Shown: positions 1 through 6,437 of the stretch, one piece after another
Numbering within the stretch: position 1 is the stretch's first letter
How the letters are laid out: each line of letters starts with the position of its first letter
DNA from: Ruminococcus sp. UBA4275
GTDB lineage: Bacteria; Bacillota; Clostridia; Oscillospirales; Ruminococcaceae
Reading direction: 5' to 3'
NCBI GenBank assembly: GCA_002395085.1
Contig: DGVV01000040.1
Location: 1 to 6,685 of the forward strand
DNA length: 6,685 bases
Translations under genes and position numbers: made by a program
The notes under the pieces: generated by a model
Databases searched by the model: none
Seen by the model: only the letters and a program-made list of their open reading frames with translations
What the model was told of the DNA's origin: nothing

Positions 1-199
1 ACCCCGCGCGCTTTTTGAAAAAAGCTCGACCAAAAACTTCAGTTTGGATAAACAGATCATTCATTTGACAAATCATGTGTAACCACATAAAAAGTTTCAT
101 ACCCAAAATTTGCTGATAACAATTCCGGCGGTTATGAACCGGATTCATCTGTAATGTATCATCAGGAATCGCTGTGTGGAGACCGTTCTGACAGAAGAC

Positions 200-228
200 G
201 GGCTGCATGACCGTTCGCCATGCAGCCC
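200..228 (-). terminator. Hairpin terminator closing the ahcY operon
   Basis: A perfect 10-bp inverted repeat (GGGCTGCATG at 200-209, CATGCAGCCC at 219-228) with a 9-nt loop lies 6 bp past the stop codon of the deaminase gene, where an intrinsic terminator is expected. On the minus strand the stem is followed by GTCTTCTGTC, a weak U-tract. An AAGA/TCTT extension across a small internal loop may lengthen the stem. In the plus direction it is followed by TTATTCTT, so it could also stop transcripts arriving from the left. Position and stem are clear; the direction and strength of termination are inferred. Confidence 0.65.
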
Positions 229-234
229 TTATTC

Positions 235-1503
235 TTAATCTGTCAGCCGTACAATCCGCGCCTGTGTATCACGCAGAATCTCCTCCGGCGATACGCCGAT
301 GAGATACTCACCGTTCAGATACAGTATCTTGCCCGCACACATCGTCATCCTGACGTTCATGCGGTCACCCGAAAGCACAAGGCTCTCCGGAATATGGTGC
401 GCCGGCTGCATATTTGCCGCGTGCAAATCGACAACAATAAGATCTGCCTGTTTGCCCGGCGCAAGCACATCACAATCCGTCAGACCCATTGCCCGTGCCG
501 AACCGACGGTAGCCGCCCGCAGCATTTCCGCCGCAGGAATAGCAGCCGCATCATTGTGGCGCAGCTTTTGCAGCACCGCACCGAGATACATCTCACGGAA
601 CATATCCAGTGCATTATTGGAGGCAGGACCGTCTGTGCCGAGTGCAAGATTGACCCCCTCTGCAAAACACTCCTTCAGCGGCGCAATGCCGCTTGCAAGT
701 TTCGCATTGGAGCAGGGGCAGGAAACAAACCACAGCCCGTTTCGCTGATAGACCGCACGGTCTTTCTCATCAAACCAGACACCGTGGAATCCGCCGCCGC
801 CGTACTCCCAGAGTCCGATGGATTCAAAGTACTGCGCAGGCGATGCGCCGTGCCGTGCAATGCATTCCTCATGCTCTTTTTTTGTTTCGCTGATGTGCGT
901 ATAAACCGGCTCATGCTCCGCCTGTGCGAGCGCCGCCACGCCGCGGTGAAGGCTCTCATCACTGGTGTATTCCGCGTGGAATCCGAGCCGGTAATTCACC
1001 AGCGGATGATAATGCCGGAACTTCTGGAACTGATCATTCAGGCGATCCACATCCGCAGCAGTACCGTTGATGCTGCCGCAGAAAACCAGCCGCATTCCGC
1101 ACTCGGTAAACGCAGCCGCAGAGCTTTCGGGGAAGAAATACATATCAAATGCAGCGGTCATACCGGAAGCAAGATACTCCAAAATTGAAAGGCGGTCAAA
1201 CGCATAGACATCTTCCGGCGTCAGGCGGTCCTCATACGGAAACACCTTCTCGAACAACCATGTCTGAAGCGGCACATCTTCTGCGAAGGAACGCAGGAAA
1301 GACATCGCGGAATGCGTATGCGCATTCTTGAAACTCGGCATCAGCAGATTGCCGTGAACATCAATTTCGCGCTCAAAAACAGGCAGTTCCGCCGGTGTTT
1401 CTCCGATATACGAGATCAGCGCGCCGTCTGTCCACAGCTCACCTTCCGTGATCTGCGTTCCGCCGTCCATTGTCATGATTTTTGCATTGTAGAAGCGAAT
1501 CAT
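235..1503 (-). CDS. mtaD: Amidohydrolase, S-adenosylhomocysteine/methylthioadenosine/adenosine deaminase type
   Basis: A 422-residue metal-dependent hydrolase of the amidohydrolase superfamily, predicted to deaminate the adenine ring of adenosine, SAH or methylthioadenosine in the cytoplasm. The N-terminal beta-sandwich strand is followed by the first metal motif N-A-H-T-H (His62, His64), then W-L-F-E-K-V-x-P-x-E-D-R-L-T (82-95), which is shared with Thermotoga TM0936, a characterised SAH/MTA/adenosine deaminase. His203 with Glu206 (T-H-I-S-E-T), His240 (F-H-G-V) and Asp291 (G-T-D-G-x-A-S-N-N) complete the metal and catalytic set. The C-terminal A-D-L-I-V-V-D and the 'AGK..Y.NGEY' sandwich close the fold, and the length is normal. 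The usual H-[CN]-P-x-S-N motif reads S-C-P-C-S-N here (261-266). The ATG start is fixed by AAGGAG six bases upstream. It is the last gene of the operon; with ahcY and the phosphorylase upstream, adenosine or SAH is the most likely substrate. A related chlorohydrolase-type deaminase with another purine or pyrimidine substrate cannot be excluded. Confidence 0.87.
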   Translation of the reverse strand: MIRFYNAKIMTMDGGTQITEGELWTDGALISYIGETPAELPVFEREIDVHGNLLMPSFKNAHTHSAMSFLRSFAEDVPLQTWLFEKVFPYEDRLTPEDVYAFDRLSILEYLASGMTAAFDMYFFPESSAAAFTECGMRLVFCGSINGTAADVDRLNDQFQKFRHYHPLVNYRLGFHAEYTSDESLHRGVAALAQAEHEPVYTHISETKKEHEECIARHGASPAQYFESIGLWEYGGGGFHGVWFDEKDRAVYQRNGLWFVSCPCSNAKLASGIAPLKECFAEGVNLALGTDGPASNNALDMFREMYLGAVLQKLRHNDAAAIPAAEMLRAATVGSARAMGLTDCDVLAPGKQADLIVVDLHAANMQPAHHIPESLVLSGDRMNVRMTMCAGKILYLNGEYLIGVSPEEILRDTQARIVRLTD

Positions 1504-1509
1504 ACGAAT

Positions 1510-1515
1510 CTCCTT
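1510..1515 (-). promoter_or_regulatory. Ribosome binding site of the deaminase gene
   Basis: AAGGAG on the minus strand, six bases before the ATG at 1503-1501. It supports this start and independent translation initiation after the 61-bp gap that follows the upstream acetyltransferase gene. I see no promoter or terminator in that gap. Confidence 0.8.
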
Positions 1516-1564
1516 ATTTCACATTTCAAGCGTGCAGTTCCGGTGCAGGATTCTCCATATTTCC

Positions 1565-2020
1565 TCACAGCCGATAGTGCATGAAATTGCCGTTTCTGAC
1601 GAATCCGAAATCGGAGTAAAGCAGTACACCCATATCCGATGCCGTAATCTGCACCGTACCGCAACCTGCTTCGCGCGCATCCTCCATGATCTTCCCAAGC
1701 AGCGTTTTTGCAATGCCCTTCCGCCGGTGCGCCGGATGTGTGTACATACTCGAAAGCAGCCCGATCTTTCCGCTCGGACAGCCGAAATACGGCGGCTTTT
1801 CAACGACCGACAGTCCGCTTGTCCCGATGATCTCCTGCCCGGCAACTGCGAGCCACGAGAAAAATGTGCCGTCTGCAAGATGCCGCGTGTAATAATCACG
1901 CAGAGCGGGCGTGAGGTCGGTCTGATCCTTCGCACCCTCCTCGCGCAGCTGCGTGATCCGCATGGAAATGAACGTATCAAGGTCATTTTCCGTCAGCCTG
2001 CGCAGCGTATATCCCCGCAT
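1565..2020 (-). CDS. GNAT-family N-acetyltransferase
   Basis: A 151-residue single-domain GCN5-related N-acetyltransferase, expected to move an acetyl group from acetyl-CoA to an amine; the substrate is not predictable. The first strand is T-L-R-R-L-T-E-N-D (5-13). The central beta strand 'KIGLLSSMYTHP' leads into the acetyl-CoA pyrophosphate-binding motif R99-x-x-G102-x-A104 (H-R-R-K-G-I-A), followed by the helix 'KTLLGKIMEDAREAG'. 'LLYSDFGF' near 133-140 is the usual C-terminal signature, and the length is typical. The ATG at 2020 is preferred over an in-frame GTG nine bases upstream, because the likely ribosome binding site GAGAGGG sits directly against that GTG but ten bases from the ATG. 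The gene begins 15 bp after the stop of the phosphorylase-acetyltransferase fusion, with its binding site abutting that stop, which suggests translational coupling. It is not a close copy of the fused acetyltransferase domain. Confidence 0.87.
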   Translation of the reverse strand: MRGYTLRRLTENDLDTFISMRITQLREEGAKDQTDLTPALRDYYTRHLADGTFFSWLAVAGQEIIGTSGLSVVEKPPYFGCPSGKIGLLSSMYTHPAHRRKGIAKTLLGKIMEDAREAGCGTVQITASDMGVLLYSDFGFVRNGNFMHYRL

Positions 2021-2035
2021 GATGCACACACCCTC

Positions 2036-3355
2036 TCAGCGGAATTTTTCCAGTCTGTAATGACGCTCTGCGTCCAGTTCTGCAACGCCGTCCTTGTAAT
2101 CGTAGCCGAGTTTGCGGTAGAAATCCACCGCAGTAACAGACGAAGGAATCTCGACGCGGCGTGCGCGCAGGTAGAACTCATCCTGTTCCAGTGTTTCCAC
2201 AATCTGCCGCCCGATGCCGTATCCCTGATACTCCGGCAGCACGAAAACCGTCAGCAGAATGCTCTCCGTCTCGCTGCCGAAGAACGGCGCAATCATGCCG
2301 CAGCCAATGATCCTGCCTTCATCCGCCGCAACGTATGCGTGTGCAAAATCAGCACGCTGCAAGACGCCTTCCGGCGAAAGCGACTGTGCCAGCGCATCCC
2401 CGTATTCTTCCGAATAATCCTTGCTGTTCGAGATGCGGAAGGTATACTGAATCAGTGCGGAAACCGCATCGGCATCCTTCTGCTCAAAACGGCGAATTGT
2501 GATTTTATTGCTAAAATCTGCAACAACGTTCTTTCCAATTTCCGAAATACTCATCCGGACAAGCTTTTCAAACTGCGGTGCAGCCTTGTCGCCTGCCTCC
2601 TTGACCTCCTCATGCGTCAGCGGATGCGGCGAGATTCCCGCAGCGAGATTGCTGATGCAGGAGACTCCGCAGATTTCCATGCCGCAGTGCCGCGCCGCAA
2701 TCGCCTCAATCGCGGTACTCATGCCGACAGCATCCGCGCCGAGCTGCCGGAACATCCGGATTTCCGCCGGAGACTCATACGCCGGCCCTGCCGTCTGCAC
2801 GTACACACCTTCCTTCAGCGGGATGTCCTCATTCACGGCAATCTTCCGGATGATGGCTTGCAGACGCTTGCTGTAAATCTCGCTCATATCGGGAAAGCGA
2901 ACGCCGAGGTCATCGAGATTTGCACCGCGCAGCGGCGAGGGGACAAAGCTGGAAATCTGATCGGTGATGAGCATGAATTCGCCCGCCTTCATGCCCGCCT
3001 GAATGCCGCCGGCAGCGTTAGTAAGGAACAGCACCTTCGCGCCCAGTTCCCGCAGCAGACGAATCGGCAGAACCGCCTCCTGCGGTTCATAGCCCTCGTA
3101 CATATGGACTCTGCCCTGCATCACCGCGACCGGTACGCCGTCGCAGCTGCCAAAAACGAAGCGTCCGGCATGACCTGCAACAGTCGAAACCGGAAAATCG
3201 GGGATGTCTGCGTAGTTAATCGTGCAGCGCACGTCAATCCGGTCCGCAAATGCGCCGAGGCCTGAGCCGAGTACCAGTGCAATCTGCGGCACAAAATCGG
3301 TCTTGGAGCGGACGTATTCCTTGCAGGCTGCAAGCTGTTTTCCGTAATCCTTCAT
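2036..3355 (-). CDS. punA: Purine nucleoside phosphorylase fused to a C-terminal GNAT acetyltransferase
   Basis: A 439-residue two-domain protein. Residues 1-272 form a complete low-molecular-mass (trimeric-type) purine nucleoside phosphorylase, which converts a nucleoside plus phosphate into a base plus ribose-1-phosphate. Visible motifs are the phosphate loop L-G-S-G-L-G (29-34), G-H-A-G-R-F (His62), G-R-V-H-M-Y-E-G-Y (81-89), T-N-A-A-G-G (112-117), Glu194 in G-P-A-Y-E-S-P, V-G-M-S-T (210-214), Asn236 in S-C-I-S-N, and T-H-E-E-V (His248). Glu194 with Asn236 predicts 6-oxopurines (inosine, guanosine) rather than methylthioadenosine. After a short linker (about 273-284), residues 285-439 are a GNAT domain: first strand K-I-T-I-R-R-F, 'TVFVLPEYQGYGIG' with the acetyl-CoA motif Q377-x-x-G-x-G, and a typical C-terminal A-V-D-F-Y-R-K-L-G-Y (409-418). 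Such phosphorylases normally end near residue 270-275, so the second domain is an addition. No in-frame start with a good ribosome binding site lies at the junction, so one polypeptide is expected. The acetylation target is unknown. Confidence 0.92.
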   Translation of the reverse strand: MKDYGKQLAACKEYVRSKTDFVPQIALVLGSGLGAFADRIDVRCTINYADIPDFPVSTVAGHAGRFVFGSCDGVPVAVMQGRVHMYEGYEPQEAVLPIRLLRELGAKVLFLTNAAGGIQAGMKAGEFMLITDQISSFVPSPLRGANLDDLGVRFPDMSEIYSKRLQAIIRKIAVNEDIPLKEGVYVQTAGPAYESPAEIRMFRQLGADAVGMSTAIEAIAARHCGMEICGVSCISNLAAGISPHPLTHEEVKEAGDKAAPQFEKLVRMSISEIGKNVVADFSNKITIRRFEQKDADAVSALIQYTFRISNSKDYSEEYGDALAQSLSPEGVLQRADFAHAYVAADEGRIIGCGMIAPFFGSETESILLTVFVLPEYQGYGIGRQIVETLEQDEFYLRARRVEIPSSVTAVDFYRKLGYDYKDGVAELDAERHYRLEKFR

Positions 3356-3363
3356 CTGATACA

Positions 3364-3370
3364 CTCCTTT
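3364..3370 (-). promoter_or_regulatory. Ribosome binding site deciding the phosphorylase start
   Basis: AAAGGAG on the minus strand, eight bases upstream of the ATG at 3355. The open frame extends six codons further to a TTG at 3373, but that TTG lies beside and upstream of this site, so it cannot be the start. The protein therefore begins M-K-D-Y-G. Confidence 0.85.
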
Positions 3371-3399
3371 CAATAGCCGGTACAGATCCGGATCGCCGC

Positions 3400-3425
3400 A
3401 GACTGCGCCGTCAGACGGGCAGTCT
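3400..3425 (-). other. Strong hairpin in the gap between ahcY and the phosphorylase gene
   Basis: AGACTGC (3400-3406) pairs with GCAGTCT (3419-3425). Inside it CCGTC (3408-3412) faces GACGG (3414-3418), with G3407 bulged; the stem can continue outward after one mismatch. No U-run follows on the minus strand, so it is not a classical terminator. A 10-bp palindrome GATCCGGATC (3385-3394) lies just downstream in the operon direction. The 99-bp gap contains no convincing promoter. A role in mRNA processing, stability or partial attenuation between the first and second genes is possible but inferred. Confidence 0.5.
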
Positions 3426-3454
3426 CCGCGTGCGAACCGTTGTTTTCGGGAAAT

Positions 3455-4699
3455 TTACTCCGCAGCGCCGTAGAGGTAAATGCGCTGCTCCTCGGTCAGT
3501 GTGTCGATCTCGATATCCATGCTTGCGAGCTTTCTGCGCGCGACCTGTTCATCGACCTCGCGCGGGACATTGTTCAGCACGCTGCTGACATTGCCGCGAT
3601 GCTCAATCAGCCACTTTGCGCTCAGCGCCTGAATCGCAAAGCTCATATCCATAATCTCTGCCGGATGACCGTCACCCGCAGCGAGATTGACCAGTCTGCC
3701 CTCGGCAATGACGTAAATATTCACGCCGTTCGGGAGGGTATAGCCCATGATGTTATTGCGCGCAGGGAAACTCCTGACAGCCAGCTTACGCAGGCCGGCC
3801 ATATCGACTTCCACATCGAAGTGACCCGCATTGCAGAGAATCGCGCCCTCATGCATATTGAGGAAGCTCTTTTCGGTAATGACGTGATTGCAGCCTGTCA
3901 CCGTGACGAAGAAATCACCGATCTTTGCGGCTTCTTCCATCTTCATGACGGTAAAGCCGTCCATGACCGCCTCAATCGCCTTGATCGGGTCAACCTCGGT
4001 GACGATGACCTTCGCACCCAGACCCTTTGCGCGCATCGCAGCGCCCTTGCCGCACCAGCCATAGCCTGCGATCACAACAGTCTTGCCCGCAACAATCAGA
4101 TTCGTCGTGCGGTTGATGCCGTCCCAGACCGACTGTCCCGTGCCGTAGCGGTTATCAAAGAGGTGCTTGCAGTCAGCATCATTGACCAGCATCATCGGGA
4201 ATTTCAGCTTGTCCGCAGCCGCCATTGCCTTCAGGCGCAGGATGCCGGTGGTGGTCTCCTCGCAGCCGCCGATGACATTCTCCAGCAGTTCCGGATACTG
4301 TTCGTGAATCAGCGTCACGAGGTCGCCGCCGTCGTCGATGATAAAATGCGGCTTTGCCTCGATCACGCGGCGGGTATGTGCTTCATACTCCTCCGGCGTC
4401 GTGCCGTGCCATGCGTAAACATTCAGTCCGCCGTGAACCAGTGCCGCAGCGACATCATCCTGTGTCGAAAGCGGATTTGATCCGGTGATGAACATTTCAG
4501 CTCCGCCGGCAGCCATCACGCGGCAGAGGTACGCAGTTTTCGCCTCCAGATGAATCGACAGTGCAATGCGCATACCGGAAAAAGGCTTTGTTCCGGCAAA
4601 GTCCTCCTCGATGCTGCGCAGCAGCGGCATATTCGCCTTCACCCATGCAATTTTCTGTTCTCCGCTCTCCCAGAGCGAAAGATCACGGATTTCACTCAT
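3455..4699 (-). CDS. ahcY: S-adenosylhomocysteine hydrolase (adenosylhomocysteinase)
   Basis: A 414-residue cytoplasmic enzyme that reversibly hydrolyses S-adenosylhomocysteine to homocysteine and adenosine, using tightly bound NAD for transient oxidation of the ribose 3'-OH. Substrate-domain residues are in place: His50 (S-I-H-L-E-A-K-T-A), Asp123 (I-D-D-G-G-D), E-E-T-T-T-G (147-152), and Lys178, Asp182 and Asn183 in 'CKHLFDNRYGTGQS'. The NAD-binding Rossmann loop is G-Y-G-W-C-G-K-G (212-219), with Glu235 in T-E-V-D-P. C-N-A-G-H-F-D (289-295) and G-D-G-H-P (342-346) complete the active site. The FDNRYGTGQS form, the length and the absence of the C-terminal Lys/Tyr tail of the eukaryotic-type enzyme place it with the shorter thermophile/archaeal-like class. 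The start is supported by AAAGGA about ten bases upstream and a promoter 47 bp upstream. It is the first gene of the operon; products feed the downstream deaminase and phosphorylase. Confidence 0.96.
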   Translation of the reverse strand: MSEIRDLSLWESGEQKIAWVKANMPLLRSIEEDFAGTKPFSGMRIALSIHLEAKTAYLCRVMAAGGAEMFITGSNPLSTQDDVAAALVHGGLNVYAWHGTTPEEYEAHTRRVIEAKPHFIIDDGGDLVTLIHEQYPELLENVIGGCEETTTGILRLKAMAAADKLKFPMMLVNDADCKHLFDNRYGTGQSVWDGINRTTNLIVAGKTVVIAGYGWCGKGAAMRAKGLGAKVIVTEVDPIKAIEAVMDGFTVMKMEEAAKIGDFFVTVTGCNHVITEKSFLNMHEGAILCNAGHFDVEVDMAGLRKLAVRSFPARNNIMGYTLPNGVNIYVIAEGRLVNLAAGDGHPAEIMDMSFAIQALSAKWLIEHRGNVSSVLNNVPREVDEQVARRKLASMDIEIDTLTEEQRIYLYGAAE

Positions 4700-4745
4700 G
4701 TTATTTCATTCCTTTCTGGATCAATGAAAGTGGACCTGTAAATAC

Positions 4746-4774
4746 ATTGTAACATATTCCGCCGCAAATTGCAA
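4746..4774 (-). promoter_or_regulatory. Promoter of the ahcY operon
   Basis: Read on the minus strand: -35 TTGCAA (4774-4769), a 17-bp spacer ending in TGT, and -10 TACAAT (4751-4746). The TG one base before the -10 makes it an extended -10 element. Transcription would start near 4739, giving a leader of about 40 nt that includes AGAAAGGA before the ahcY ATG. The leader is too short for a SAH riboswitch. Good match to sigma-A promoters, not tested experimentally. Confidence 0.8.
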
Positions 4775-4824
4775 GCACATATCCGGAATTTGCTGTTTAT
4801 TGCCCTCCGCAGAAGCAAAAATAC

Positions 4825-4853
4825 TTGACGAAACGGCTATTTTGTAGTACAAT
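4825..4853 (+). promoter_or_regulatory. Promoter of pncB
   Basis: TTGACG (4825-4830), a 17-bp spacer and TACAAT (4848-4853) are close to the sigma-A consensus. Transcription would start near 4859-4861, giving a leader of about 45 nt. The -35 boxes of this and the opposing ahcY promoter are 50 bp apart, enough for one shared regulator site. TTTGCT (4789-4794) and AGCAAA (4814-4819) form a spaced inverted repeat just upstream of this -35 box, a possible but weak operator candidate. Confidence 0.85.
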
Positions 4854-4856
4854 ATA

Positions 4857-4876
4857 TGCGGGCAGGAATACCCGCA
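4857..4876 (+). other. Stem-loop at the 5' end of the pncB transcript
   Basis: TGCGGG (4857-4862) and CCCGCA (4871-4876) form a 6-bp stem with an 8-nt loop, located where the predicted transcript begins. A hairpin at the extreme 5' end can protect Firmicutes mRNAs from decay; whether it does so here is inference. It does not cover the ribosome binding site. Confidence 0.4.
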
Positions 4877-4894
4877 CGATTATAAAACCGAAAC

Positions 4895-4898
4895 GAGG
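4895..4898 (+). promoter_or_regulatory. Ribosome binding site deciding the pncB start
   Basis: GAGG lies seven bases before the ATG at 4906 and ten before a second in-frame ATG at 4909. The open frame reaches back to a TTG at 4825, but that codon is part of the -35 box and lies upstream of the transcription start, so it is not the start codon. Confidence 0.7.
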
Positions 4899-4905
4899 TT
4901 TATGG

Positions 4906-6390
4906 ATGATGAACACGAATCCGACAAAACAGGACTCGCTGTTTGCTGCGAGAAATCTCACAATGCTCGTTGATTTCTATGAGCTGACAATGGCAAACGG
5001 CTTCCTCGAAAACGGTCTGGGCAATGTGACTGCCTGCTTTGACCTGTTCTTCCGCAAAGTCCCCGATCAGGGCGGCTATGCGATCATGGCGGGTCTTGAG
5101 CAGGCGATTGAGTATCTGAAAAATCTGCGCTTTACAGATTCGGATATTCAGTATCTGCGCGAGAAAAACATCTTCTCAGATGCCTTTCTCGCATATCTGG
5201 AAACCTTCTCCTTTGCCTGCGATGTCTGGGCAATTCCGGAAGGCACGCCGATCTTCCCGCACGAGCCGATTCTGACTGTGCGCGGTCCGGCAATGCAGGC
5301 TCAGTTCATTGAGACCATGCTGCTGCTTTCGGTCAATCATCAGTCGCTCATCGCAACCAAATCCAGCCGCATCGTGCGTGCCGCTGAGGGCAGACCCGTC
5401 ATGGAATTCGGCTCACGCAGAGCGCAGGGCAGCGACGGCGCACTTTACGGCGCAAGAGCCGCGTTTATCGCGGGTGCTGCCGGTACTGCCTGTGCAATCT
5501 GTGACCGCGAATTCGGTGTTCCGGCACTCGGCACGATGGCTCACAGCTGGGTTCAGATGTTCCCGACCGAACTGGATGCCTTCCGCGCTTATGCAAAGGT
5601 TTATCCGGATGCCTGCACGCTGCTGGTCGATACCTTCCATGTGCTGAAATCCGGCGTTCCGAATGCCATCACGGTGTTCAAGGAGCTGAAAGCGGCAGGT
5701 CATGTGCCGCAGGGCATCCGCATCGACAGCGGAGACATTGCCTATCTCTCGAAGAAGGCGCGCATTATGCTCGATGAAGCCGGTCTGCCGGAGGTCAAAA
5801 TCGTTGCTTCCAATTCGCTCGATGAGTACCTCATCCGCGATCTGCTCGTGCAGGGCGCACAAATCGACAGCTTCGGCGTCGGTGAGCGCCTTGTGACCTC
5901 GCGCTCCGAACCCGTTTTCGGCGGCGTTTACAAGCTCGCGGCAGCAGGTTCGGTCGATGCACCGGATACGCTCATCCCGAAGATCAAGCTCTCCGAAAAC
6001 GCAAGCAAGATCACGAATCCGGGCTTCAAATCCACATGGCGGCTCTTTGACAACGAGACCGGCATGGCAATTGCAGATGTCATCACGCTCGCAGATGAGG
6101 TCATTGACGATACGCAGCCCTATGTCATTTTTGATCCGGAATTCACCTACAAGCGCAAGAAGCTCACAAACTTCACCGCGAAAAAATTGCAGGTGCAGAT
6201 CTTCGACAAGGGCAGATGTGTCTATGAGTGTCCGCCCATCGCAGCCGTGCGCGATTACTGCAAGGCTCAGCTCGATCTCATCTGGGATGAGGTCAAGCGC
6301 TTTGAGAATCCGCACGCCTATTATGTTGATCTCTCCGAGCCGCTCTGGAAACTCAAGCGTGAGCTGCTCGACAAATATTTCGCGGACTGA
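4906..6390 (+). CDS. pncB: Nicotinate phosphoribosyltransferase
   Basis: A 494-residue cytoplasmic enzyme of the Preiss-Handler NAD pathway, joining nicotinate and PRPP to nicotinate mononucleotide with ATP hydrolysis. Family motifs are intact and in order: F-Y-E-L-T-M-A (24-30), M-E-F-G-S-R-R-A-Q-G (166-175) with G-S-D-G-A-L after it, and G-T-M-A-H-S-W-V-Q (209-217), whose His213 matches the histidine that is phosphorylated by ATP. V-D-T-F (241-244), I-R-I-D-S-G-D (271-277) and D-S-F-G-V-G-E-R-L (321-329), the PRPP phosphate-binding region, follow. The length fits the roughly 480-500-residue Firmicutes form with its extra C-terminal domain. M-M at the start leaves a one-codon uncertainty (4906 or 4909). 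It is transcribed alone, divergently from the ahcY operon, from its own strong promoter. AhcY needs NAD, which is the only visible thematic link between the two units. Confidence 0.95.
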   Translation: MMNTNPTKQDSLFAARNLTMLVDFYELTMANGFLENGLGNVTACFDLFFRKVPDQGGYAIMAGLEQAIEYLKNLRFTDSDIQYLREKNIFSDAFLAYLETFSFACDVWAIPEGTPIFPHEPILTVRGPAMQAQFIETMLLLSVNHQSLIATKSSRIVRAAEGRPVMEFGSRRAQGSDGALYGARAAFIAGAAGTACAICDREFGVPALGTMAHSWVQMFPTELDAFRAYAKVYPDACTLLVDTFHVLKSGVPNAITVFKELKAAGHVPQGIRIDSGDIAYLSKKARIMLDEAGLPEVKIVASNSLDEYLIRDLLVQGAQIDSFGVGERLVTSRSEPVFGGVYKLAAAGSVDAPDTLIPKIKLSENASKITNPGFKSTWRLFDNETGMAIADVITLADEVIDDTQPYVIFDPEFTYKRKKLTNFTAKKLQVQIFDKGRCVYECPPIAAVRDYCKAQLDLIWDEVKRFENPHAYYVDLSEPLWKLKRELLDKYFAD

Positions 6391-6437
6391 TCCGCAGAAA
6401 CAGTTATAAAAAATAAAGAATAGAAAACACTGGCTGA

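Noticed and set aside
220..1188. Plus-strand open frame of 322 codons
   Set aside because: Antisense to the deaminase, and its start lies inside the terminator hairpin.
2021..2029. GTG start of the free acetyltransferase at 2029
   Set aside because: The ribosome binding site would be one base from the GTG; the ATG at 2020 has proper spacing.
1532..3265. Long plus-strand open frame of 577 codons
   Set aside because: It lies antisense to the acetyltransferase and most of the phosphorylase fusion, both with full family motifs. Its translation is rich in Arg, Cys and His with no recognisable domain, as expected for a shadow of biased codons.
3440..4480. Plus-strand open frame of 346 codons
   Set aside because: Antisense to ahcY, which is unmistakable; no ribosome binding site or domain seen.
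4700..4745. SAH riboswitch upstream of ahcY
   Set aside because: The predicted leader is only about 40 nt, too short for the known SAH riboswitch fold, and no matching structure is visible.
4825..4905. N-terminal extension of pncB to the TTG at 4825
   Set aside because: The TTG is part of the -35 box, and the extension lies mostly in promoter and leader; GAGG supports 4906.
5413..6315. Minus-strand open frame of 300 codons
   Set aside because: Antisense to pncB, no family features and no ribosome binding site.
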